From Couchioplanes caeruleus (GTDB lineage Bacteria; Actinomycetota; Actinomycetes; Mycobacteriales; Micromonosporaceae), in contig NZ_RJKL01000001.1 of the NCBI RefSeq assembly GCF_003751945.1, forward strand, positions 5,642,001-5,706,000: DNA of 64,000 nt. Direction: 5' to 3'. Positions 36,091 to 43,874 of the stretch are shown here, one piece after another. The position numbers and the translations under genes were made by a program. How positions within the stretch are numbered: the stretch's first letter is position 1; each line of letters starts with the position of its first letter. Below the pieces are notes generated by a model. It was not told where the DNA came from and did not search any database. It saw only the letters and a list, made by a program, of their open reading frames with translations.

Positions 36091-37647
36091 GTGACCCTCA
36101 CCGACCGGGTCCGCAGTCACGTCCCGCTGCAGACCGGGCTCCGCCGGGTGCCCCTGCGCACCAAGCTGGTCGCGTCCGTGCTCGTGCTGGTCTTCGCCGC
36201 GCTGACCCTCATCAGCGCCGCCTCGACCTACGCGCTGCACAGTTACATGATCGGCCGGCTGGACGCGCAGCTCATGCGGTTCACCGAGACCATCGACAGG
36301 CTGGACGACAACGAAGTCATCATCCTTCCCGCCGACTACTACTACAACCTGACCACCGTCGACGGGGTCGGCAGCCAGCGGCGGGAGAGGTACGATCCGT
36401 CGCTCCAGCCGGCGGAGCTTCCTCCCCTGGTGAAGGGGATCGACGAGGTCAACCGGCGCGTCGACGAGCCGTTCACCGTCAGCTCGGCGAACGGCGAGGT
36501 CCACTGGCGAATGCTGATCACCTACGTGGACGGCTCGGTGCAGCACGTCGGGCAGCGGTTGGTCGGGATCGACGACGCGATCTCCCGCCTCATCTGGGTG
36601 GACGTGCTCGTCGGGGCCGGGGTCCTCTTCGCCCTGGCCGCGATCGGCGCCGCCATCGTGCGGCAGAGCCTGATCCCGCTGCTGCAGATCGAGCGCACCG
36701 CCGCGGCCATCGCGGCCGGGGACCTCACCCAGCGGGTGCCCGATCCCGAGCCCGACGAGGGGGAGCCGCAGACCGAGCTGGGCCGGCTGTCCCGCGCGCT
36801 GAACGCGATGCTCGCTCAGATCGAGGCGGCCTTCACCGCCCGGGCGCTCTCCGAGACCGCCGCCCGGGCCGCGGAGTCGCAGGCCCGGGACGCCGCCGAG
36901 GCCGCCCGTGCCTCCGAGGCGCGGGCGGTGCGGTCCGAGTCGAAGATGCGGCAGTTCATCGCGGACGCCTCGCACGAGCTGCGGACGCCGCTGACGTCCA
37001 TCCGCGGGTTCGCCGAGCTCTACCGCCAGGGCGCGGTGGCCGCCCCTGAGGACACGGCCCGCATCCTGCGCCGGATCGAGGACGAGGCCGCCCGAATGGG
37101 CCTGCTCGTGGAGGACCTGCTGCTGCTCGCCCGGCTGGACCGGGAGCGGCCGGTCACCCTCGCCCCGGTGGAGCTTCCTGTGCTCGCGCTGGACGCCGTG
37201 CAGGCCGCGCAGGCCACCGCGCCCGACCGGACGATCGAGCTCGACGTGCGCGACGAGCCGGAGCGGCTGATCGCGTACGGGGACGACGCGCGGCTGCGGC
37301 AGGTGATCGGCAACCTCATGACCAACGCCCTCGTGCACACGCCGCCGGACGCCTCCGTGAAGCTGTCGCTGATGAGCGCGCCGGGCGACCAGGTCGTGAT
37401 CGAGATCGCCGACACCGGCCCCGGACTCAAGCCTGAGCAGCGCGAACACGTCTTCGAGCGGTTCTACCGGGCGGACGAGGCGAGGACCCGGCGCACCGAC
37501 CGGGACGCCACCGGCACGGGCCTCGGCCTGGCCATCGTGGCGGCGATCGTCCGGGCACACCGCGGCACCGTGGAGGTCATCAGCGAACCCGGTCAGGGTG
37601 CCACGTTCCGGGTGTCGCTGCCCGCTCTCGTTCCCGACGAGTCCTGA
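36091..37647 (+). CDS. Sensor histidine kinase (MprB-like)
   Basis: 518 residues. Membrane helices at about 26-48 (LVASVLVLVFAALTLISAAS) and 170-192 flank a sensor domain of about 120 residues outside the membrane. A HAMP linker follows (ERTAAAIAAGDLTQRVPDPE), then a coiled Ala/Glu-rich segment, the phospho-acceptor His295 (FIADASHELRTPLTSIRG), the N-box RQVIGNLMTNALVHTP and the G-boxes (EIADTGPGL, GTGLGLAIVAAIV). GTG 36091 lies seven bases after the regulator stop. Likely phosphorylates the upstream regulator. Confidence 0.92.
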   Translation: MTLTDRVRSHVPLQTGLRRVPLRTKLVASVLVLVFAALTLISAASTYALHSYMIGRLDAQLMRFTETIDRLDDNEVIILPADYYYNLTTVDGVGSQRRERYDPSLQPAELPPLVKGIDEVNRRVDEPFTVSSANGEVHWRMLITYVDGSVQHVGQRLVGIDDAISRLIWVDVLVGAGVLFALAAIGAAIVRQSLIPLLQIERTAAAIAAGDLTQRVPDPEPDEGEPQTELGRLSRALNAMLAQIEAAFTARALSETAARAAESQARDAAEAARASEARAVRSESKMRQFIADASHELRTPLTSIRGFAELYRQGAVAAPEDTARILRRIEDEAARMGLLVEDLLLLARLDRERPVTLAPVELPVLALDAVQAAQATAPDRTIELDVRDEPERLIAYGDDARLRQVIGNLMTNALVHTPPDASVKLSLMSAPGDQVVIEIADTGPGLKPEQREHVFERFYRADEARTRRTDRDATGTGLGLAIVAAIVRAHRGTVEVISEPGQGATFRVSLPALVPDES

Positions 37648-37665
37648 TTTTTCCGGCTTCGTCAT

Positions 37666-37683
37666 TCACAGAAAACCTTCAGG
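37666..37683 (+). promoter_or_regulatory. Response-regulator box upstream of the HtrA-like gene
   Basis: TCACAGAAAACCTTCAGG, 17 of 18 bases identical to the box at 35305, and also exactly 45 bp from its end to the ATG. A -10-like CAATGT occupies the same place as GAAGAT in the other promoter. Confidence 0.65.
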
Positions 37684-37727
37684 GCCAGCACAGGTCTGTC
37701 GGAGCGCTCCAGGGCAATGTTGTCCGT

Positions 37728-39338
37728 ATGAACGAGCACGAGACCAACCCGCAGCGGCACGAGAGCACCTCGCCCGAGGAGCCGTCGCACCGGCCCGCGG
37801 ACGCCTCCCCCGCAGGCAGCAGCCCGGAGCGGGGAGAGTCCGACACGACGGTTCAGCAGCCCGCGCTGAACCCGCTGGCGTCCTTGCAGCCCCAGCCCCA
37901 GCCCCACTCCGCCCCGCCTGCGCCGCCGGCACCGCCGCACCCCGGAGTGACCCACCCGGGCGTGGCGCAGCAGTGGACCGGCTCGCCGTGGCAGGCCGGG
38001 GCGCCGTACGGCCAGCCACATCCTGGCCAGCAGTACCCGCCGCAGCCCGGGCAGCCGGCGTTCGGCCACCCGCATCCCGGCCAGCCGCATCCCGGCCAGC
38101 CGCATCCCGGCCAGCCGCATCCCGGCCAGCCGCATCCCGGCCAGCCTCAGTCCGGCCAGCCTCAGCCCGGGGCCGAGGGGACGTGGCAGCCCGGCTCGGG
38201 CGCGCCGATCTGGGCGACCGCGGTCGGCACCGAGCCGCCGCGTGACCCGGCGCGCGCCGGTCGCAGCCGCCGGATCCTCGCCGCCGGTGCCGCCGCCGTG
38301 GTGATCGCCCTCGGCGCGGGCGGTGTCGGTGCCGCCGCGGCGCTCGCCCTGGACGACGGCAACGGCACGGCCACCGTGCAGAGCAGCAACGCCTCGGTCA
38401 CCCGGGTCGTCGACCGGTCCTCGCTCGCGCAGATCGTCGCCGCGGTGAAGGACAGCGTCGTCTCGATCAAGACGCAGAACGGTGAGGGTTCCGGCGTCGT
38501 CCTCAACGGCGAGGGCTTCATCGTCACCAACAACCACGTGGTCGCCACGGCGCAGGGCGGCGCGGTCACGGTCATCTTCGCGGACGGCACGCAGGCGGAC
38601 GGCAAGGTCACCGGCACCGACCCGCGTACGGACCTCGCCGTGGTCAAGGTCGAGGGCGTCGACGGCCTCAAGCCCGCCACGCTCGGCTCCAGCGCCGACA
38701 TGCAGGTGGGCGACACCGTGCTCGCGCTGGGCAGCCCGCTGGGCCTGGAGGGGTCGGTCACCGAGGGCATCATCAGCGCCAAGGACCGCACCATCCGGGC
38801 CGGCGGCAACGAGGACCAGGCGCCCCAGAACCCGTTCGGCGGGCAACAGCAGCAGTCGGGCGCGACGTCGATGTCCGGCCTGCTGCAGACCGACGCCCCG
38901 ATCAACCCGGGCAACTCGGGCGGCGCGCTGGTGAACACCAACGGGCACGTCATCGGCATCAACTCGGCCATCGCGACCTCGGGCGCCGGATCCGGCAGCA
39001 TCGGCCTGGGCTTCGCCATCCCGAGCGACAAGGTGAAGACCGTCGCCGCGGCCCTGATGAAGGGCGAGAAGGTGAGCCACCCGGCGCTGGGTGTCAGCGT
39101 CAACCCGGCCGAGGGCGGCGGCGCCCTGGTCGGCCTGGTGAGCCCGAACAGCGCGGCGGCCAAGGCCGGGATCGAGCGGGGCGACGTCATCAAGTCGGTG
39201 AACGGCAAGGCGATCAACGACTCCGACGACCTGGTGGCCATCATCCAGGCCGGCAAGGTCGGCGACACCGTCTCCATCACCTTCACCCGCAACGGACAGG
39301 AGCAGAAGGTCAACGCCACGCTGGCCGAGGCCTCCTGA
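37728..39338 (+). CDS. Membrane-anchored HtrA/PepD-type serine protease with PDZ domain
   Basis: 536 residues. A long cytosolic Pro/His/Gln-rich N-terminus (1-180) with five HPGQP repeats precedes one membrane helix (about 183-207). The trypsin-like domain has His270 (FIVTNNHVVAT), Asp302 (RTDLAVVK) and Ser397 (INPGNSGGALV). A PDZ domain (about 430-525, PALGVSVNPAEGGG, AAKAGIERGDVIKSVNGKAI) ends the chain. It acts on misfolded proteins outside the membrane. Placement after the two-component genes and sharing their promoter box indicate it is part of the envelope-stress regulon. Confidence 0.94.
   Translation: MNEHETNPQRHESTSPEEPSHRPADASPAGSSPERGESDTTVQQPALNPLASLQPQPQPHSAPPAPPAPPHPGVTHPGVAQQWTGSPWQAGAPYGQPHPGQQYPPQPGQPAFGHPHPGQPHPGQPHPGQPHPGQPHPGQPQSGQPQPGAEGTWQPGSGAPIWATAVGTEPPRDPARAGRSRRILAAGAAAVVIALGAGGVGAAAALALDDGNGTATVQSSNASVTRVVDRSSLAQIVAAVKDSVVSIKTQNGEGSGVVLNGEGFIVTNNHVVATAQGGAVTVIFADGTQADGKVTGTDPRTDLAVVKVEGVDGLKPATLGSSADMQVGDTVLALGSPLGLEGSVTEGIISAKDRTIRAGGNEDQAPQNPFGGQQQQSGATSMSGLLQTDAPINPGNSGGALVNTNGHVIGINSAIATSGAGSGSIGLGFAIPSDKVKTVAAALMKGEKVSHPALGVSVNPAEGGGALVGLVSPNSAAAKAGIERGDVIKSVNGKAINDSDDLVAIIQAGKVGDTVSITFTRNGQEQKVNATLAEAS
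38071..38160 (+). repeat. In-frame 15-bp tandem repeat in the protease gene
   Basis: CGCATCCCGGCCAGC occurs five times without change (38071-38145), followed by a diverged copy. It encodes HPGQP units. Perfect identity suggests recent expansion and probable length variation among strains. Confidence 0.9.
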
Positions 39339-39391
39339 CCCACAGCCACGCGGTGCCGTCCGGGCCATCGGGCGGCACCACCTCCCCAGGC

Positions 39392-39434
39392 GGTGGGTGG
39401 TCGTGACCAAGGGGGTTGGTCACGACCACCCACC
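39392..39434 (+). terminator. Strong hairpin after the HtrA-like gene
   Basis: GGTGGGTGGTCGTGACCAA and its complement form 19-bp perfect arms around a GGGGG loop, 54 bases after the stop. No T-run; nothing else is seen in the 215-bp gap apart from a weak promoter-like TACTCT near 39516. Confidence 0.8.
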
Positions 39435-39553
39435 GCACCTTTCATGTCCACTCTGTGCGCTATCGGGCGACGAGCGGCAAATCGGGGGCTCGCGTTCGGC
39501 CCGGCGAACCGCCTACTCTCCATTCGCCATAGCGAAGTGGAAGGCCGACCTGA

Positions 39554-42500
39554 GTGACCTACGTCGAGACCCGGATGAGCGTCTGGGAAGCCCTGGCCGG
39601 GCGTGCGCCGGGTGAGCCGCTCGGTCCCGCCGATCCCGGGCTCTGGCACGCCGTCGTCGACCGGATCAACCCGGCTCGCGCCAAGCCCGTGCTGCGCGCG
39701 GGGATCGAGTGCGCGGAGCTGACCAGCGTGCGCGGCAGCACGTACGTGATGCTGCGCTCGCCCGATCAGGCCGGCCGCGCCTGCTACTTACGGCTTACCC
39801 CGGAAGAGTGGCAACTCGCGCAACTCATGAACGGCACGCACACGGTGGCCCGCCTGGTCGCCGAGTTCGCCCGTATCGCCGGGCGGCTCGCGCCCGACCA
39901 GGTCCGCCGCGTCGTCGCCGACCTGGCCGGCAACCGGATGCTCGACGAGCTGCCGGTGGACGCCTTCCGCCCGCTGCAGGAGCTCGACCGCAAGCCGCTG
40001 CCCAAGCGGGTCGGCAGCAGCCTGCTCGCCGCCGCGCGCGGCCGTCGGATGCTCGTCGTCGACATCGACCGGGTCATCACCGCGGTCTATCGCGGCGGCG
40101 GCCGGTTGCTCTTCACCCGGGCGGCCGCGATCGCGATGGCGGTGCTGGCCGTGGCCGGCCTCGCGCTGTTCGTGGCCACGTGGTGGCGCGGGAGCCAGGC
40201 GGTGTTCCTGACCGGCGGGTCGTACCTGCTCGGCGCGGTCGTCCTGCTGCTGCTCAACGTGCTCGCCCTGGCCAGTCACGAGCTCGGGCACGCCCTGGCG
40301 ACCAAGCACGCCGGGCGGGAGGTGCCCGCCGCCGGTTTCCTGGTCTTCTTCGGCATCCCGTCGGTGTTCGTGGACACCACCGACGTGTGGATGGCCGGGC
40401 GGCGCTCGCGCATGCTGGTCACCGCGGCCGGCCCCGCGACCGGACTCGTCCTGGCCGGCTCCCTGCAGCTCGTCGGGCTCGCCGTTCCCGCCCTGGCCCC
40501 GCTCGCCTTCAAGCTGGCCTTCGCCTGGTATCTGAACGCGCTGTTCAACCTCAACCCGCTCCTGGCGCTGGACGGCTACTACCTGCTGATGGACTGGCTG
40601 GAGATCCCCAACCTGCGCGGCCGGGGTCTCGCCTGGGTGTCCAGTCGGCTGCGCGGGCGCCCGCCGGCGTGGAGTGGACTGGACCGGGAGGGCCGCCTCG
40701 TCGCGCTCTACGGCATCCTCGCGGTGCTGTGGCTGGCTGTCGCGGTCAACCTCGCCTACCGGATCTGGGCCGATCGGGTGGCGGGCCTCGTCACCGGTTT
40801 GTGGCACAGCGGCCTCGGCGGCAAGACGCTGCTCATCCTCGTCGTGGTGGGACTCTGCGCCCCGCTGGTCCATCTGGGCGTCTCCGCGCTGGCCCGCTGG
40901 TGGCGCCGGGCGCGCCTGCGGGCGAGCGAGAAGGAGCGCGAGGCCGACGCTCCGCGGCGGCTGGCCGCCCTGCGCAACTCCGACCTGGCCGGCCTGAGCA
41001 CCCAGGCGCTGACCGAGCTCGCCGTGCAGGCCCACTGGGTGCGCCCACCGTCGGGCACCCCGATGGTCCTGGCGGGCGGCGCGCAGCACTCCGTGTACGT
41101 CGTCGTCGACGGTGCGATGCAGGCCCGCAGGCCGGGCGACCCCGGCGGCACGATCCGCCACCACGTCGGCGCCGGCGGCGTCGTCGGCCTGGCCACCGCG
41201 CTCACCGGCCGGGCCTCGGCGCTGGATTGGCACACCGCCGGCACCACGCTGCTCTCCGTTCCCTCGGCGGCCGTCGCGAGCGTGGTCGGACCGCTGCCGG
41301 GACCGCCGCCGGCCGACCGCGCCGAGGCCGAGGCGCTCTTCGCCGACACGCCGGCCCTCGCCGGGCTGGCCGGGGACGAGCGCCTCGCGCTGATCGCCTC
41401 GGCGCACCCCGTCGATCTCGAGCCCGGTGCGCCGGTCGTCCTGCCCGGCCCGACCCACGCGGTCGTCGTCGAGTCCGGCGTGATCGCCATGCCGGACGGG
41501 GTCGAGCTGCGCCGCGGCACGCTCATCGGGCCGGTCGGGGACGGCAGCCCGGGCGAGGTCGCGCAGACGCGGACGCCCGCCCGCCTGTGGATCGTCCCCG
41601 ACGCCGCCGACCTTCCGCCGCTGGTCGGCGCGCCGACCCGCCTGGCCGGGCCGGAGACGGGCCGAGCCGGGGCCGCCACCGGCGTGCACTCCGCCGGGGT
41701 CTACCCGCCGCTCGCGGCACCGCCCGGGCCGCCGGATGGCACCGAGGACCCCGATGTGGACCGCCGCTTCGAGCGGCGCCTGTGGTGGCTGGTCCTGCTG
41801 CTGCTCCTGCTCTCGCTCCTGATGACGGCGATGAACCTCCTGCCCGGGCCGGCCTGGGCCGAGATGCCGACCGACCGGGTGCTGCTCAGCTCCGACCGGG
41901 GCACGGTGACCGCCACGATCGACGGCCGGCCGGTGCGCCTCGCCGCGGGCGACCGCCGCTACGTCGCCCGGGGCACGCGCATCGAGGTGCCGGTCAAGGC
42001 TGCCGGACGGCTGACCTTCCAGGGCGGCTCGGCGAGCCTGCTCTGCCCGGGCACGCAGGTCGAGGTCGGCACGCTCGTCACCGACGCCGGGCGCCGACGG
42101 GTGCCGCACGGCGGGCTCAGCGTCCAGGCCGGTCGGGTGCTCGCCGACACCGGCAGCACCAGCGGGGCGTACGAGCCGCTCAGCCTGACCGTGGCGCGTC
42201 CGGGCGCCGGTGACGTCACCAACAACGGCGCGGCGTGGTTCGCGGTCGGCCCGGACGCGGTCAGCGTCGCCACCGGCCGGGTCTACATCGCGGGTACCCC
42301 GGAGATGGCCGCCACGACGTCGCTGAGCTGTGGCGACGGCGTACCCGTGCCGCCTCCGGCCGGATCGCCCAGCCAGACGCCCGACGATGAGCCCTCCGAG
42401 ACGCCGTCCGAGGTGCCGTCGCCGTCGCCGAGCGCGACCCCGCCCACGGAGGCGACGACCGTGCCGCTGCCGCCGACCGTTCCGGTGCCGCCGGGCGGGC

Positions 42501-42787
42501 CGAACCAGCCGCCGGCGACCGCGGATCCGACGACGCGGCCCACGCTGAGGCCGCCGCCGCCCGGAACGGGGCCCAGCCGGCCGTCCACGGAGCCCGAGGA
42601 CCCGCCGTCGAATCCTCAGACGCCGCCGTCGCGGCCGCAGGATCCGCCGTCGGAGCCTGCGACGCCGCCGTCGCCGCCGCAAGATCCGCCGACGCGGCCT
42701 CAGGAGCCTCCGTCCGAGCCGCCGCCCCCACCCGTGATCGACCTGCCCCCACCTGTGATCGAACTGCCCCCACCCGTGATTGGATGA
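39554..42787 (+). CDS. Multidomain membrane M50 metalloprotease with PqqD-like and cNMP-binding-like domains
   Basis: 1077 residues, unusual architecture. A PqqD-like/RiPP-recognition-like domain (about 45-135) has CYLRLTPEEWQLAQLMNGTH and VVADLAGNRML. The M50 site-2-protease core follows: His242-Glu243-x2-His246 (ASHELGHALATKH) and the Asp340 ligand in FNLNPLLALDGYY, within six or seven helices (about 190-450). Then two cyclic-nucleotide-binding-like folds (about 475-580, GAQHSVYVVVDGAMQARRPG; a degenerate one to 685), a helix at 743-760, a FecR-like beta domain and a Pro-rich tail ending in three PPPVI repeats. GTG 39554 has GGAAGG upstream. A role in cutting or exporting a leader-bearing protein is inferred. 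Confidence 0.8.
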   Translation: MTYVETRMSVWEALAGRAPGEPLGPADPGLWHAVVDRINPARAKPVLRAGIECAELTSVRGSTYVMLRSPDQAGRACYLRLTPEEWQLAQLMNGTHTVARLVAEFARIAGRLAPDQVRRVVADLAGNRMLDELPVDAFRPLQELDRKPLPKRVGSSLLAAARGRRMLVVDIDRVITAVYRGGGRLLFTRAAAIAMAVLAVAGLALFVATWWRGSQAVFLTGGSYLLGAVVLLLLNVLALASHELGHALATKHAGREVPAAGFLVFFGIPSVFVDTTDVWMAGRRSRMLVTAAGPATGLVLAGSLQLVGLAVPALAPLAFKLAFAWYLNALFNLNPLLALDGYYLLMDWLEIPNLRGRGLAWVSSRLRGRPPAWSGLDREGRLVALYGILAVLWLAVAVNLAYRIWADRVAGLVTGLWHSGLGGKTLLILVVVGLCAPLVHLGVSALARWWRRARLRASEKEREADAPRRLAALRNSDLAGLSTQALTELAVQAHWVRPPSGTPMVLAGGAQHSVYVVVDGAMQARRPGDPGGTIRHHVGAGGVVGLATALTGRASALDWHTAGTTLLSVPSAAVASVVGPLPGPPPADRAEAEALFADTPALAGLAGDERLALIASAHPVDLEPGAPVVLPGPTHAVVVESGVIAMPDGVELRRGTLIGPVGDGSPGEVAQTRTPARLWIVPDAADLPPLVGAPTRLAGPETGRAGAATGVHSAGVYPPLAAPPGPPDGTEDPDVDRRFERRLWWLVLLLLLLSLLMTAMNLLPGPAWAEMPTDRVLLSSDRGTVTATIDGRPVRLAAGDRRYVARGTRIEVPVKAAGRLTFQGGSASLLCPGTQVEVGTLVTDAGRRRVPHGGLSVQAGRVLADTGSTSGAYEPLSLTVARPGAGDVTNNGAAWFAVGPDAVSVATGRVYIAGTPEMAATTSLSCGDGVPVPPPAGSPSQTPDDEPSETPSEVPSPSPSATPPTEATTVPLPPTVPVPPGGPNQPPATADPTTRPTLRPPPPGTGPSRPSTEPEDPPSNPQTPPSRPQDPPSEPATPPSPPQDPPTRPQEPPSEPPPPPVIDLPPPVIELPPPVIG

Positions 42788-42790
42788 ACC

Positions 42791-43006
42791 GTGCTCTGTT
42801 TCTTCTGCGCCAAGGCGGCGCGTGGCAGTTGCCGGTTCTGCGGGCGCGGCGTGTGCGAGGACCACGCCCGCTTCGGTCCGTACCTGCTGCAGGTCAGCCG
42901 CTCGGCCAGCCGGGACCGGGCCGAGGCGCTGGTGGTGGAGGACGCCGTGCAGTGCGGCACCTGCCACCCCCGGCCCCAGCCGGTCGCCATGCCCGAGCTG
43001 GACTGA
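42791..43006 (+). CDS. Small Cys-rich zinc-binding protein
   Basis: 71 residues with FFCAKAARGSCRFCGRGVCE, i.e. three or four zinc-knuckle cysteine pairs, then DHARFG and a final CGTCHP. It looks like a treble-clef/B-box-like double zinc finger of unknown role. GTG 42791 begins three bases after the metalloprotease stop, so the two are coupled. An overlapping ATG at 42784 in another frame gives no conserved product. Confidence 0.75.
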   Translation: MLCFFCAKAARGSCRFCGRGVCEDHARFGPYLLQVSRSASRDRAEALVVEDAVQCGTCHPRPQPVAMPELD

Positions 43007-43057
43007 TGGCCTGACCGAGGGATGGCCGGGCTGGACTCCACCGCCTAACTTGAGCAC

Positions 43058-43873
43058 ATGAGCGATTTCGACGCCGTGCTGGAGCGGTTGCTCACCGACC
43101 CGGCCTTCCAAGCCCAGCTCGCCCGCGATCCGGGCGGCGCGCTGGCCGGTTACACCCTGGATTCCGGTGAGGTCGAGCTCCTGCACCAGCAGGTCGCGGC
43201 CGATCCGGGGGCCTCGCAGGCCGCGGTCGAGGACCGGGTCAGCAAGTCCAGCACCTTCGGGCTCTTCGGCTCCTTCGGCGGCATCGGCGCGCTCACCGAC
43301 AATGTCGGGTCGCAGTCCGGCCCGCAGCCCGTGGCGGTGCCCGCCGACGGCGCGGCCGGGATCGGTCCGGGCACCGGCAGTGCCGACCCGTGGTCGGCCT
43401 TCGGCGCGGCGGCCGGCCAGGTCGCGCACGGGGTCGCCGGGCAGCCGGCGACCGAGGGATTCGGCGCCGCGCCGGGTGCCTGGGGGACCGGCGGTGGCGT
43501 GCCGGCGCAGTCGGGCCTCGGGTCCGCGCCCGGCCTCGACGCCGGCCCGTCTGCCGTCTCGGGCTTCGGTGACGCCCCGCACGGCCGGGCGCAGGCCGAG
43601 GAACTGCGAGCGCCGAAGGGGTACGTCAACCGGGTCGACGCGGACGGCGACGGCCGGATCGACGAGGCGACCTACCGCGGTCACCGCGGCGGGGGCGCGG
43701 AGGTCCTGGTCGACCTGAACGGCGACGGGAAGACCGACTTCATCGGCGTCGACAAGGACCTCGACCGCATCGTGGACTACGCCGACTACGACAACGACCA
43801 CGACGGCAAGTTCGAGGAACGCATGTACGACGACGACGGCGACGGCTGGCTGGATCGCTCCGTCCGCCGCTAG
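43058..43873 (+). CDS. Leader-like domain plus calcium-repeat protein
   Basis: 271 residues, no signal peptide. The N-terminal 45 residues (DAVLERLLTDPAFQAQLARD, then GGALAGYTLDSGEVELL) resemble LigA/Franean1_4349-type leader sequences of putative RiPP precursors. A Gly/Ala-rich linker with FGLFGSFGGIG follows. The last 90 residues carry Asp-rich calcium loops of EF-hand/thrombospondin-3 type: DADGDGRID, DLNGDGKTD, DNDHDGKFE and DDDGDGWLD. It lies 51 bases behind the Cys-rich gene. It is a plausible substrate of the M50 protein, but this is inferred from context only. Confidence 0.75.
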   Translation: MSDFDAVLERLLTDPAFQAQLARDPGGALAGYTLDSGEVELLHQQVAADPGASQAAVEDRVSKSSTFGLFGSFGGIGALTDNVGSQSGPQPVAVPADGAAGIGPGTGSADPWSAFGAAAGQVAHGVAGQPATEGFGAAPGAWGTGGGVPAQSGLGSAPGLDAGPSAVSGFGDAPHGRAQAEELRAPKGYVNRVDADGDGRIDEATYRGHRGGGAEVLVDLNGDGKTDFIGVDKDLDRIVDYADYDNDHDGKFEERMYDDDGDGWLDRSVRR

Positions 43874-43874
43874 C

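Noticed and set aside
38071..38160. Regular direct repeats that could suggest a CRISPR array
   Set aside because: The units are 15 bp with no spacers, in frame inside the protease gene, and encode HPGQP.
42784..43014. Alternative frame starting ATG 42784 for the Cys-rich gene
   Set aside because: It has a better start codon but yields an Arg/Gly-rich product without the zinc-knuckle pattern seen in the GTG 42791 frame.
39788..43801. 1337-codon open frame on the - strand opposite the M50 gene
   Set aside because: It spans three genes on the other strand, has Arg/Gly/Pro-rich filler composition and shows no domain; a GC-bias artefact.
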